In this document: positions 8,593-16,630 of the stretch, in pieces
Position numbering within the stretch: the stretch's first letter is position 1
Layout: every line of letters begins with the position of its first letter
Source of the DNA: Hymenobacter jeollabukensis
GTDB lineage: Bacteria; Bacteroidota; Bacteroidia; Cytophagales; Hymenobacteraceae
NCBI RefSeq assembly: GCF_005771675.1
Contig: NZ_VAJM01000001.1
Location: 62,001 to 126,000 of the forward strand
Direction of reading: 5' to 3'
Length of the DNA: 64,000 bases
Notes under the pieces: generated by a model
Databases searched by the model: none
What the model saw: the letters and a program-made list of their open reading frames with translations, nothing else
Told to the model about the DNA's origin: nothing
Made by a program: the position numbers and the translations under genes

Positions 8593-9843
8593 GTGACAAC
8601 TTACCTCTTCTGGCCGCTGGCTGCCGCGGCGCTTGTGCTCATCTGCTGGCTGGCCTACCGCTTCGCGCTGGAGCGCCGCCACCGCCGCCGCCCGTTCGTA
8701 TCGGCCGCTGCCCGCCACTGGGCGGGCCTTACGCCGCCCGCCGAGGCACCCCGGCACCGGGTCTGCCTCGTCGGCGACCTGGGCGCGGTGGCTACCGATG
8801 GCCGCGACCCGGTGCTGAACCTGCTGCGCCGCTGGATGCAGGAAGCCGGCGCCGAGGGCACGGTGGTCATGCTCGGCGACAACGTGTACCCCGTGGGCCT
8901 GCCGCCCGTCGGCCACCCGCTGCGCCCCGCCGCCGAGCGCCGCCTCGACGTGCAGCTCAGCCTGCTGCGCGAGTTTGCGGGGCAGGTCGTGTTTCTCAGC
9001 GGCAACCACGACTGGAACAAGGGCCGCCCCGACGGCTACGCCTACCTACAGGCCCAGGAAGCCTACGTGCGCCAGCACCTGCCTAGCGCCCTGTATCTGC
9101 CCGAAAACGGCTGCCCCGGCCCCGTGGCCCTGCCCCTGGCCGAGGGCCTGATGCTGCTGGTGCTGAACACCCAGTGGTGGGTGCAGCGGGGCCCCCGCCC
9201 CCTGGGCCGCGCCCACGGCTGCAGCGCCGATGATGCCCGCCAGCCCTTCGCCCAGCTGCGGGAGCTGCTGCGCCAGTACCCCGGGCAGCAGATGCTGGTA
9301 GCCGGCCACCACCCGCTCTACTCCAATGCCATGCACGGCGGCAAGTTCACCGTTAAGCAGCACGTGTTTCCGCTGACGGCCGCCCACAAGCGCGCTTACC
9401 TGCCCCTGCCCATTCTCGGCTCCCTGTTTCCGGCCTACCGCCGCCTGCTGGGCGCCGCCGAAGACATGGCCCACCCGCGCTACCGGCGCATGCGCCGCCG
9501 CTTGCTACAAGTGCTGCGCGAGTTTCCGGGCACCGTATACGCCGCCGGCCACGACCACAACCTGCAGTATTTCCTGCGCCGCGGCGTGCACTACCTCGTC
9601 AGCGGCTCGGGCAGCAAAACGGCCTACGTGGCGGCGGGCGGCAAAGCCACCTTCGTGCACGAGCGGAAAGGCTTTTTCAGCCTCGATTACTACCCCGACG
9701 GCCAGCTGTGGCTGCAAACCTGGGAGCCCGCCGACCAGCAGGGCACGCCCGCGCCCACCTCGTTCCGCTGGCCCCTCACCCCGGTACCGGCCCCGGCCCC
9801 TACTCCGCCGGCGGCACCAGCACCCGCAGATTCTGCGGGTTAA
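8593..9843 (+). CDS. Membrane-anchored metallophosphoesterase
   Basis: 416 residues starting at a GTG. An N-terminal membrane helix (about residues 5-24) precedes a calcineurin-like phosphoesterase domain. Metal-site motifs are visible in order: VCLVGDLG (GD in place of the usual DxH), MLGDNVYP, FLSGNHDW, VAGHHPLYS and AAGHDHN. The C-terminus ends in a Pro/Ala-rich tail. Substrate is unknown; the family includes nucleotide and phospholipid phosphatases. The last 44 bp overlap the 3' end of the convergent lipid kinase gene, which is unusual. Confidence 0.88.
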   Translation: MTTYLFWPLAAAALVLICWLAYRFALERRHRRRPFVSAAARHWAGLTPPAEAPRHRVCLVGDLGAVATDGRDPVLNLLRRWMQEAGAEGTVVMLGDNVYPVGLPPVGHPLRPAAERRLDVQLSLLREFAGQVVFLSGNHDWNKGRPDGYAYLQAQEAYVRQHLPSALYLPENGCPGPVALPLAEGLMLLVLNTQWWVQRGPRPLGRAHGCSADDARQPFAQLRELLRQYPGQQMLVAGHHPLYSNAMHGGKFTVKQHVFPLTAAHKRAYLPLPILGSLFPAYRRLLGAAEDMAHPRYRRMRRRLLQVLREFPGTVYAAGHDHNLQYFLRRGVHYLVSGSGSKTAYVAAGGKATFVHERKGFFSLDYYPDGQLWLQTWEPADQQGTPAPTSFRWPLTPVPAPAPTPPAAPAPADSAG

Positions 9844-10708
9844 TCGTGGCTTCCACCGGCGTGGATAGCTGCAGCGGCTCCCCGTCGACCTGTACGCGCA
9901 CCGCCGTTTCGCCCGGCACCTCGATGCGCGCCCAGTGGCACTGCAGCCGCCGCGTGTACGCCGACTCGTCGAAGCCTTCGGTGTAGAGCTGGTAGAGGAT
10001 ACCGGGCGCCGCCGTGGCCGGAAACGGCTCGATAAGGCACACCTCGAAGCGGCCGTCATCCATGCGGCTGGCGGGGTTGATGACCACGTTGCTGCCGAAG
10101 GTGCGGGCGTTGGCCACCGTGAGCATAAACGCCTCGCCCTCCCAGGTTTCGGTATCCGTCACCACGCGGTAGCGGGCGGGCTGGTAGCGCATGTACTCCT
10201 GCAGGGCGATACGCACGTAGGCGCCGGGCCCGCGGGTTTCACCTTCGGCAAACCGCTCTACGATCAGCGCGTTGAAACCCAGATCGGCCAGGTGCGCCGT
10301 GAAATGGCCGCTGACCATCAGGGTGTCGACGCGCTGCACCTCGTGCCGCCAGATCAGCTGCAGGGCCTCTTCCACGTTCTGCGGAATGCCCAGGTCTTTC
10401 GACAGGCCGTTGCCCGAGCCCAGCGGCACGATGCCCAACGGCAGCTCGGTGCCGCTCAGGGCCTGGGCCACCAGGTTTACGGTGCCGTCGCCGCCGGCGG
10501 CAAACACGGCGTCCTGGGGGTGCTGGTGCAGGTAGCTGCGCAGCCGGTTGAGGTCGTCCTCGCCGCTGGTTTCGTAGAACTGGGCCGTGCGGCCGCGTTC
10601 CGTGCAAACGGTTTCAATGAGCTGCTGCACGCTGGCTTTGTCGATGTCGCCCGAAATCGGGTTCATCACGAACAGCAGCCGGCGCAGGATGGGAGTGGTA
10701 GTGGGCAT
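9800..10708 (-). CDS. Diacylglycerol/lipid kinase family protein (YegS-like)
   Basis: 302 residues with the DAGK catalytic signature: FVMNPISG at the N-terminus, AAGGDGTVNLVAQAL as the nucleotide loop, and PLGSGNGLSKDLGIP. The C-terminal half is the beta-rich lipid-binding domain, ending in INPQNLRVLVPP. These enzymes phosphorylate diacylglycerol or related lipids with ATP at the inner membrane. The ATG at 10708 is chosen because the kinase motif starts 15 residues later; in-frame sequence further upstream runs into a terminator hairpin. The 3' end overlaps the metallophosphoesterase gene by 44 bp. Confidence 0.9.
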   Translation of the reverse strand: MPTTTPILRRLLFVMNPISGDIDKASVQQLIETVCTERGRTAQFYETSGEDDLNRLRSYLHQHPQDAVFAAGGDGTVNLVAQALSGTELPLGIVPLGSGNGLSKDLGIPQNVEEALQLIWRHEVQRVDTLMVSGHFTAHLADLGFNALIVERFAEGETRGPGAYVRIALQEYMRYQPARYRVVTDTETWEGEAFMLTVANARTFGSNVVINPASRMDDGRFEVCLIEPFPATAAPGILYQLYTEGFDESAYTRRLQCHWARIEVPGETAVRVQVDGEPLQLSTPVEATINPQNLRVLVPPAE

Positions 10709-10775
10709 AAGAGGCGCAAGGGCGGCGGCAATTCCGCCCCGGGAGGAAAATAAGGACAATAACGCACCGGACGCC

Positions 10776-10809
10776 AAAACGGCCGAAGCTCTTTGCTTCG
10801 GCCGTTTTT
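10776..10809. terminator. Bidirectional terminator hairpin
   Basis: A 13-14 bp stem (arm AAAACGGCCGAAG, its complement at 10796-10808) with a 7-nt loop, flanked by A and T runs. It lies between the stop of the minus-strand M48 gene (10852) and the lipid kinase start (10708), so it should end the protease transcript. Confidence 0.85.
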
Positions 10810-10851
10810 GAGCAGGTCGCATACGGAGTTGGCACTTGGCCGGGCCCGCGC

Positions 10852-11664
10852 TTACGGTTTCAGGTTGCTGGGCACCCCGTTGGGAAATTCCTCCTTGATT
10901 TCGCGCTCCAGCACCCCGATGCGGTTGCCCGGGTCGGGGTGGGTACTCAGAAATTCGGGCCCGCCGCTGCGGCCCCCGGCCTGCTGCAGGATCTGCATCA
11001 CCTGAATCATGGCGCGCGGGTCGTAGCCGGCTTCGGCGGTGTACTGCACCGCGTCGCGGTCGGCCTCCAGCTCATCCTCGCGGCCGAAGCGCAGGGTCAC
11101 GACCTTGGCAATGGCGGCGGCAATGGCGGCATTGGCTATCGAGCCACCCGGGCGGTCGGGGTCGTAGGCGGCAATGCCGGCCGCGCCGGCCAGGCCCTGC
11201 GTCAGCTGCGACTTAGCCAGCTGCTCGGCCGAGTGCCGCCCGATGACGTGGCCGATTTCGTGGCCCAGCACACCGGCCAGCTGCCCTTCGGTTTTCAGAT
11301 TCTTGAGCAGGCCGGCGGTGATGAACACCTGCCCGCCCGGCAGCGCAAAGGCGTTGATGGTGTTTTCATCGGCCAGCAGGTGAAAGTCGAACTTGTAGGG
11401 CGACTTGGTGGCGCCCGACGACTGCACCAGCTGCTGCCCGACGCGGTCCACTTCGGCCTGGGCCCGCTGATCGGGGTGCAGGCCGCCGTATTGCTGGGCC
11501 ATTTCGGGGGCGGCCCGCAGGCCCAGCGCTATTTCCTGCTCGGCGGTCATGCTCACGTGCTGCACCTCGCCCGTCACGGGATTGGTCTGCCGGTTGCAGT
11601 AGTAGGTGAGGAACGAAAACCCTGCAACCAGCAGGGCTATGATGTAACGCAGGTTGCCTCTCAT
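10852..11664 (-). CDS. M48-family zinc metalloprotease
   Basis: 270 residues with the M48 zinc motif HEIGH (about residues 135-139) inside LGHEIGHVIGRHSAEQL. The third ligand lies in the downstream E-x3-D motif (EDELEADRDAV), and the substrate-edge strand is NAFALPGGQVFITAGLL. An N-terminal hydrophobic segment (about 7-22) ends near a cysteine (LTYYC), so it is either a lipoprotein or a signal-anchored periplasmic enzyme; the lipobox is not ideal. BepA/LoiP-like members degrade misassembled outer-membrane proteins. It is a single gene with its own terminator. Confidence 0.92.
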   Translation of the reverse strand: MRGNLRYIIALLVAGFSFLTYYCNRQTNPVTGEVQHVSMTAEQEIALGLRAAPEMAQQYGGLHPDQRAQAEVDRVGQQLVQSSGATKSPYKFDFHLLADENTINAFALPGGQVFITAGLLKNLKTEGQLAGVLGHEIGHVIGRHSAEQLAKSQLTQGLAGAAGIAAYDPDRPGGSIANAAIAAAIAKVVTLRFGREDELEADRDAVQYTAEAGYDPRAMIQVMQILQQAGGRSGGPEFLSTHPDPGNRIGVLEREIKEEFPNGVPSNLKP

Positions 11665-11850
11665 GGGATGAAAAAGGTCGGGGTGTGGGGAAGGAAAGCC
11701 GCCTTAGGACCGCGGCAAGGAGTCTAACGCGACCTGCGCGGCAGGGTTGTACGCCCCGAAACAGCCAAATCTGTCGGGCTTGCGTATCAGGCACAAAAGC
11801 CGCCGCCCCTGGGGCTGGCCCGGCTGCTTCTCCACTACTTTCCCCGACTC

Positions 11851-12039
11851 ATGAATCAGAAACGCACCTTCGGCTCTCTGCTTACCCTGCTCGGCATTGC
11901 GGGCATCATCTACGGCGCCATGGGCCTGCTCGGCATGGTGGCCCTGAGCAAAGTCAACTCCTTTGTCCCGCTCGGCGTCGGCCTGATTTTCTTCTTTGCC
12001 GGCATCAGCCTGGTCCGCGCCACCGGCGACCGGGCCTAA
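11851..12039 (+). CDS. Small two-helix membrane protein
   Basis: A 62-residue protein with a short basic N-terminus (MNQKR) and two membrane helices, about residues 8-30 and 38-56, joined by a loop with VALSKVNSFVPLG. The start ATG is 186 bp from the divergent M48 start. It resembles small uncharacterised Bacteroidota membrane proteins; no function can be assigned. A strong hairpin follows 33 bp after the stop. Confidence 0.7.
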   Translation: MNQKRTFGSLLTLLGIAGIIYGAMGLLGMVALSKVNSFVPLGVGLIFFFAGISLVRATGDRA

Positions 12040-12071
12040 CGCTTTTTCAAACACAGTCATCACTCAATAAG

Positions 12072-12113
12072 CACAACGGCCCGCCTCCGAAGCATCGGAA
12101 GCGGGCCGCTTGT
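12072..12113. terminator. Bidirectional terminator hairpin
   Basis: Arms CGGCCCGCCTCCGA (12077-12090) and its near-complement at 12095-12108 enclose a 4-nt loop. Flanking CACAA and TTGTG extend the stem. It sits between the convergent small membrane protein (stop 12039) and the L,D-transpeptidase (stop at 12144). Confidence 0.8.
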
Positions 12114-12143
12114 GTTGGGGCTGAAAACGCCCACAGCGGGTGC

Positions 12144-12917
12144 TTATTGCCCGGTGCTGCTGGCTACGTCCATCGTGCGCATAAAGACCGGCAGCGCCGC
12201 ATTCAGGTTCAGCCAGTCCGAGGCATAATCTGCGCTGCTGGGCCCCTGCACGTAGAGCACCGAGCCGCTTTTGATGGTTTTGATAATGCCGGCCGACTGA
12301 GCGGGCGGCAGTGCCGGACAGCCCTGGCTGCGGCCCAGGCGGCCATTCTGCCGGATGAAATCCTCGCACACGTAGTCGGCCGCGTGCACCACCACGGCGC
12401 GCTCGGCCGCGTGGGAGTTGTAGCGCGCATCCAGCCCCTGCAGCTTCAGCGAGAGGCCGTGCTTGCCCTGATAAGTGTCGCCGGTGAGGTAAAAGCCCAG
12501 GCTGCTCATTTCCGAACCCTCCCGGTTGGAAAACGTCTGCGCCAGGTCGCCGCCCGAGTTTTTGCCGTGGGCCACCAGCGTGTGGTAGAGCAGCCGGGTG
12601 TGACTCAGGTCGATAACCCACAGGCGGTTTTGCCGGCTCGGGCGGCTGAAGTCAATGACCGTCAGCACCGGGCGCCGGGCCAGGCCCCGGCCGCGCAGGT
12701 TGAAATACCCGATCAGGGCGTTGCGCAGTACCTGCACGCTCATGCCCGTCTGGGCCAGCTTGGCGCCGGTATAGGTTCGCGCCAGAAACTGCTCGAACGC
12801 GGCCACGGCCACGGTTTGGGCAGCGGTTGGCACCTGAGTCGGAGCGGCGGCAAGGGCGGGCCGCAGACCCGCGGTGAGCAGTAGCAGCCCGGCCAGGCAA
12901 GAGCGAAAAAGCGTCAT
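12144..12917 (-). CDS. Murein L,D-transpeptidase catalytic domain protein
   Basis: 257 residues with a signal peptide (LAGLLLLTAGLRPALAA) and the catalytic domain of the YkuD_2/L,D-transpeptidase family. The conserved histidine lies in VVVHAADYV and the catalytic cysteine in GRSQGCPALP (S-x-G-C-P). The upstream WVIDLSHTRLLYHTLVAHGK and GFYLTGDTYQGKHGLSLKLQGLD segments are typical of the family. The enzyme should act on peptidoglycan cross-links or on protein attachment in the periplasm. It is transcribed away from the lipoprotein gene at 13031, and the two share a symmetric divergent promoter. Confidence 0.9.
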   Translation of the reverse strand: MTLFRSCLAGLLLLTAGLRPALAAAPTQVPTAAQTVAVAAFEQFLARTYTGAKLAQTGMSVQVLRNALIGYFNLRGRGLARRPVLTVIDFSRPSRQNRLWVIDLSHTRLLYHTLVAHGKNSGGDLAQTFSNREGSEMSSLGFYLTGDTYQGKHGLSLKLQGLDARYNSHAAERAVVVHAADYVCEDFIRQNGRLGRSQGCPALPPAQSAGIIKTIKSGSVLYVQGPSSADYASDWLNLNAALPVFMRTMDVASSTGQ

Positions 12918-12965
12918 AGAGTGGTGGAGCAGAAGGTACTAGCGGGCGGCAACCCGGCGCAAAGA

Positions 12966-12982
12966 CAAAAATAGTAGTTTTG
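12966..12982. promoter_or_regulatory. Back-to-back divergent -7 boxes
   Basis: Minus-strand box TATTTTTG (reading 12973 to 12966) and plus-strand box TAGTTTTG (12975-12982) lie one base apart. Both match the Bacteroidota TAnnTTTG element. Predicted start sites give leaders of about 40 nt for the L,D-transpeptidase (start 12917) and the lipoprotein (start 13031). No good -33 TTG is seen on either side. Confidence 0.6.
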
Positions 12983-13030
12983 TCCAACCGCAGGCCTCCT
13001 AACCGCCCGTCGGCTTTGCTGGTTCCCCCG

Positions 13031-13426
13031 ATGTTACAACGCCCGGCTTTTCTTCTTTCGTGTGCCCTGCTCCTGCTCGGCAGCTGCGGCCACTCCCGGC
13101 TGTCCTTACCGGGCTTCGATGCCGCCGCCTGGCGCCGCGACGTACGCGGCTGCGCCGGCCAGCGCCAGGCCCAGCTTGCGGCCCTGGACCAGCACCGCGA
13201 AGAACTCTACAACGTCCACGTCGACGCCGTGGCCGACCTGCTCGGCCGCCCCGACGAAGAGGAGCTGCAGGAACAGACCCAGCGCGTGTATTACTACTAC
13301 GTGGCGCCCGGCCCGCAGTGCGCCCCCGGCCACCCGGCCGCGGCCACCCGCCGCCTGTCGGTGCGCTTCGGCTCCCTCGGCACCGTGACGGAGGTATTGT
13401 ACACGGCTCCCGCCGGCGTGCAATAA
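13031..13426 (+). CDS. Small lipoprotein, function unknown
   Basis: 131 residues. The ATG at 13031 gives a clean lipoprotein signal (LLSCALLLLGSCG; lipobox LGSC with the modified Cys near residue 19), whereas an earlier in-frame ATG at 12980 would lie inside the -7 promoter box. The mature part has DLLGRPDEEELQEQTQRVYYYYV followed by a Cys and a beta-strand pair (LSVRFGSLGTVTEVLY). This layout, a link-and-compare strand after a helix, recalls small BamE/SmpA-like lipoproteins but I cannot place it in that family. It would sit in the envelope. Confidence 0.7.
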   Translation: MLQRPAFLLSCALLLLGSCGHSRLSLPGFDAAAWRRDVRGCAGQRQAQLAALDQHREELYNVHVDAVADLLGRPDEEELQEQTQRVYYYYVAPGPQCAPGHPAAATRRLSVRFGSLGTVTEVLYTAPAGVQ

Positions 13427-13458
13427 AAAACGGGTGGCCTTCCGAAGAAAGCCACCCG
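13425..13458 (-). terminator. Terminator of the small secreted protein gene
   Basis: Arms CGGGTGGC (13431-13438) and GCCACCCG (13451-13458) are followed, on the minus strand, by a run of six T (13425-13430). It serves the gene at 13486-13890 and may also stop the convergent lipoprotein transcript. Confidence 0.75.
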
Positions 13459-13485
13459 CGGGCGGTAAAAGTCAACGCCCTGGGT

Positions 13486-13890
13486 TTAGCCCAGCCCGTT
13501 GCCGGCCGGCGTAGTCGGCGTAGGCACGGCGTCGCGCTTCAGCTCATCACGCATCAGGCTAATCTGCGACGGGGTGAGGATGCGCTGGCATTCCTGCTCG
13601 TACTGCGCCTCCAGCTCCGTCAACAGCCGTTGTCGTTCGGCGGGGTCCTGTTGGTGCTGCCATTGGATTTCGTCCATCCGAGCCAGCTTCACCTGGTTGA
13701 TGGCGCGCAGGCGAATGTATTGCGCTTCGTTGAGCTTCAGCCGGCTGGCCATCTGGCGGGTCAGTTCTGCCGCCGACGTGACGGGCTGGGGCTGGCCGCC
13801 GGGCATGGCCGCTATCCGGTCTTTCATCTGGGCCGAAGCAGCTGCGCTCATGCCGCACAAAATCAGGGCGAGGGTAAGTGCCTTCGTCAT
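13486..13890 (-). CDS. Small secreted helical protein (LNEAQ family member 1)
   Basis: 134 residues with a signal peptide (about 1-20, ending AAASA) and a nearly all-helical mature part. The core reads TRQMASRLKLNEAQYIRLRAIN, followed by a charged helix and RILTPSQISLM. Two other genes in this window (38602-38967 and 39065-39436) share the same plan: signal peptide, LTRxxAxKxxLxExQ, then a helix and a P-x-Q motif before the end. The L-x-E-x-Q and T-P-S-Q motifs recall the LTxxQ motif of Spy/CpxP-type periplasmic chaperones, which is inference only. An AT-rich upstream region with a palindrome at 14020-14042 precedes it. Confidence 0.75.
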   Translation of the reverse strand: MTKALTLALILCGMSAAASAQMKDRIAAMPGGQPQPVTSAAELTRQMASRLKLNEAQYIRLRAINQVKLARMDEIQWQHQQDPAERQRLLTELEAQYEQECQRILTPSQISLMRDELKRDAVPTPTTPAGNGLG

Positions 13891-14019
13891 GGTGGAAAAG
13901 TTGAAAGTTGATATTGAGACTAAAGCAGTAAAAACTTGGCTTTTATCTGCTTTTCATCCAAATATATATTATTAAAGTTTCAAAACAAGTCATGTTGATA
14001 AACATTCATTCCATGGTAA

Positions 14020-14042
14020 AATGTTCCCATTTCGGGAACATT
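14020..14042. promoter_or_regulatory. Perfect palindrome, possible operator
   Basis: Nine-base arms AATGTTCCC and GGGAACATT around a 5-base centre ATTTC, in an AT-rich stretch about 130 bp upstream of the gene at 13486-13890 and just beyond the terminator at 14067. There is no T run, so a protein-binding site is as likely as an RNA hairpin. A half-like GTTCATTATGGGAAAC follows immediately. Confidence 0.45.
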
Positions 14043-14066
14043 GTTCATTATGGGAAACCAGCCGAC

Positions 14067-14120
14067 GACCAGCAACAAAAAGGCCCCGCAGCGTGCTGCG
14101 AGGCCTTTTTGTTGCTGGTC
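14067..14120 (-). terminator. Long terminator hairpin after DUF4199 gene
   Basis: A near-perfect stem of about 26 bp: outer arm GACCAGCAACAAAAAGGCC at 14067 pairs with its complement ending at 14120, and an inner CGCAGC/GCTGCG stem has a 2-nt loop. It overlaps the very end of the DUF4199 gene region (stop at 14130) and carries internal T runs. Confidence 0.85.
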
Positions 14121-14129
14121 AGAATCCTG

Positions 14130-14603
14130 TTACTCCACGTGTTGTTGCAACGGATTGTGGTCGGGGCTTTTGAAATATTGCATGGCGATGAGCGAGATAA
14201 TCACGCCGGACATCACGCCCTGCAGCAGAATGGCCAGAAAGGCAATGGTAACCGACAGTTCGAAGCCAAACAGGTCGGAGGCGCGCAGCTGCTCCATCAG
14301 ACTCGGGCTGATTACCGTGTAAAGCACGAAGAACAGAGCAAAAGCGACGCTGGCTACGGCCGTGGTGATAATGCCGGTGCCAAAGCCTTGCAGGTAAGGC
14401 ATCCGGTCGTGGCGCACGCGCTTGTAATGCGAAATGGCGGCGCAGGCCCCAATGCCCAGAATCACGATGTTGCCGTAGCTGTACATGATGTTGTCGGCCA
14501 CGCCCAGCAGGCTGGCGACGATGAAGTAGATGGCCATGCCGACGGCCGTAAACAGGCCGTAACGCACGCCGTTGCGCTCGGGGGAAATGTGTTGATCAGC
14601 CAT
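14130..14603 (-). CDS. DUF4199 domain membrane protein
   Basis: 157 residues with four predicted membrane helices (about 16-35, 40-58, 72-97, 118-142). The N-terminus is MADQHISPERNGVRYGL and the third segment is GFGTGIITTAVASVAFALFFVLY. This matches the layout of DUF4199, a Bacteroidota family of four-helix membrane proteins of unknown role. It is transcribed alone, and its terminator begins right after the stop codon. Confidence 0.85.
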   Translation of the reverse strand: MADQHISPERNGVRYGLFTAVGMAIYFIVASLLGVADNIMYSYGNIVILGIGACAAISHYKRVRHDRMPYLQGFGTGIITTAVASVAFALFFVLYTVISPSLMEQLRASDLFGFELSVTIAFLAILLQGVMSGVIISLIAMQYFKSPDHNPLQQHVE

Positions 14604-14918
14604 GAGGCGGGAGGAGTTTTGGGAAGGTGTTGGAGAGAAGAACCGGGTTCCACTGATTTTGGGCGGTGGTAGCGGCCCTGGTACTCAGCGGTTTCTCACT
14701 TAATACTGTGATTCGTGGCCGCCGGTTGCCGGGTTTCGCGCTTTTTCGCCGGTTTATTTGGGCCAACGACCTGACAGTGAACTTTCAGCATCCGGGATTT
14801 TTTCGGGGGGACTTGCTGTTAAAGCCCTGACCCGGGCACCCACAACGGGCATTTTTTGCCTACCTTTGCGCGGTTTTTTCGCGTTGCGGTCCGCCCTTAT
14901 TCCGCTTTTCCTTTCTGC
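14604..14918. other. Divergent intergenic region (315 bp)
   Basis: It holds the promoter of the ABC-F gene (-7 box at 14861) and the unmarked promoter of the DUF4199 gene. I see no RNA gene or repeat here. Confidence 0.5.
14861..14868 (+). promoter_or_regulatory. -7 box TACCTTTG of the ABC-F gene
   Basis: A perfect TAnnTTTG element 50 bp before the ATG at 14919. A matching -33 TTG at the usual distance is not evident. Confidence 0.6.
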
Positions 14919-16544
14919 ATGATCAGCACTACCAATGTCAGCCTGCGCTACGGCAAGCGCGTGTTGTTTGAAGACGTCACCATCAAATTCATGCCCGGCA
15001 ACGTGTACGGCCTCATCGGGGCCAACGGCGCGGGCAAGTCGACCTTCCTGAAGATTCTCTCGGGCGAAATCGAGGCCAATACCGGCTCGGTGGACATGCC
15101 CAAGGGCGCGCGCCTCTCGGTGCTGAAACAGGACCAGTTTGCCCATGACCAGTACCCGGTGCTGCAAACGGTGATTATGGGCCACCAGCGCCTTTGGAAG
15201 GTGATGGAGGAAAAGGACGCCATCTACGCCAAGCCGGACTTCTCGGACGCCGACGGCGAGCGGGCCGCCGTGCTGGAAGGCGAGTTTGCCGACCTCGAAG
15301 GCTGGAACGCCGACTACGAAGCCGCCGAGCTGCTCTCGGGCCTCGGCATTGGCGAGGACAAGCACTACACCCTAATGGGCGACCTGGGCACCTCCGACAA
15401 GGTGCGCGTGCTGCTGGCCCAGGCCCTGTTCGGCAACCCCGACGTACTGCTGCTCGACGAACCCACCAACGGCCTCGACGCCGAGACGGTGCTCTGGCTG
15501 GAGAATTTCCTCGATTCCTTCCAGAACACGGTTATCGTGGTGAGCCACGACCGTCACTTCCTCGACGCGGTGTGTAACTACATGGCCGACCTGGACTTCT
15601 CAAAAATCACCATGTACCCCGGCAACTACTCGTTCTGGTACGAGTCGTCGCAGCTGGCTTTGCGCCAGCGCCAGGAGGTGAACAAGAAGACCGAGGACAA
15701 GCGCAAGGAGCTGGAAGAATTCGTGCGCCGCTTCTCGGCCAACGCCTCGAAATCCAAGCAGGCTACCTCGCGCCAGAAGCTGCTGCAAAAACTTACCCTG
15801 GAGGAGATTAAGCCGTCGTCGCGCAAGTACCCCTACATCGCCTTCAAAGCGGAGCGCGAGGCCGGCAACCAGCTGCTGACGGTGGAAAACCTCTCGGCCG
15901 CGGTCGACGGGGAGGTGATTTTCCGCGACGTGCACTTCACCCTCGACAAGAAGGACAAAGTGGCCATCGTGAGCCGTGACGACCGCGCCGCCTCGCTCCT
16001 GTTCGACATCCTGTTCGAGCAGCGCAAGGCTGACAAGGGCACCTTCAAATGGGGCACCACCATCACGCCCAGCTACTTCCCGAAGGAAAACACCGACTTC
16101 TTCAACACCGACCTGAACCTGGTGGACTGGCTGCGCCAGTACTCGACGGAGAAGGACGAGTCGTTTATCCGCGGCTTCCTGGGCCGCATGCTGTTTTCGG
16201 GCGAGGAGTCGCAGAAAAAGTCGAACGTGCTGAGCGGGGGTGAGAAAGTGCGCTGCATGCTCTCCAAGATGATGATGGAATCCGGCAACGTGCTCGTGCT
16301 CGACGACCCGACCAATCACCTGGACCTGGAAAGCATCACGGCCCTGAACAACTCGCTGCGCGACTTCCCGGGCTCCATGCTCTTCGCCTCGCACGACTTG
16401 CAGTTCATCGATACCATTGCCAACCGCATCATCGAATTGACGCCGGAGGGAATTATTGACAAGCGCATGTCGTATGAGGAATACCTTGCCGACGAGAACA
16501 TTAAGGCCCAGCGCCAGCGCATGTACCAGACGGTTGGCGCCTAA
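14919..16544 (+). CDS. ABC-F family ATPase (ribosome-associated type)
   Basis: 541 residues with two ABC domains and no membrane segment, as in ABC-F translation factors such as YbiT or EttA. Domain one has Walker A GANGAGKST and Walker B VLLLDEPTNGLD, but its signature is LGTSDKVRVLLAQAL instead of LSGGQ-like. Domain two has a clear LSGGEKVRCML signature and VLVLDDPTNHLD, but no Walker A (the place reads VSRDDRAASLLF). The linker (about residues 240-300) is charged and helical. Only one of the two composite ATP sites would then be complete. I believe this degeneracy is common in this Bacteroidota subfamily. The ATG at 14919 follows a good promoter. Confidence 0.9.
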   Translation: MISTTNVSLRYGKRVLFEDVTIKFMPGNVYGLIGANGAGKSTFLKILSGEIEANTGSVDMPKGARLSVLKQDQFAHDQYPVLQTVIMGHQRLWKVMEEKDAIYAKPDFSDADGERAAVLEGEFADLEGWNADYEAAELLSGLGIGEDKHYTLMGDLGTSDKVRVLLAQALFGNPDVLLLDEPTNGLDAETVLWLENFLDSFQNTVIVVSHDRHFLDAVCNYMADLDFSKITMYPGNYSFWYESSQLALRQRQEVNKKTEDKRKELEEFVRRFSANASKSKQATSRQKLLQKLTLEEIKPSSRKYPYIAFKAEREAGNQLLTVENLSAAVDGEVIFRDVHFTLDKKDKVAIVSRDDRAASLLFDILFEQRKADKGTFKWGTTITPSYFPKENTDFFNTDLNLVDWLRQYSTEKDESFIRGFLGRMLFSGEESQKKSNVLSGGEKVRCMLSKMMMESGNVLVLDDPTNHLDLESITALNNSLRDFPGSMLFASHDLQFIDTIANRIIELTPEGIIDKRMSYEEYLADENIKAQRQRMYQTVGA

Positions 16545-16560
16545 CGCTTGACATCGGGAA

Positions 16561-16590
16561 GGCCGCGGATACAACCATCCGCGGCCTTTT
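16561..16590 (+). terminator. Terminator of the ABC-F gene
   Basis: A perfect 10-bp stem (GGCCGCGGAT and its complement) around ACAACC, followed by TTTT, 16 bp after the stop. Confidence 0.85.
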
Positions 16591-16630
16591 CGTTACTTAC
16601 TATTCGAACGACCCTTTGCTCCTCACTGCT

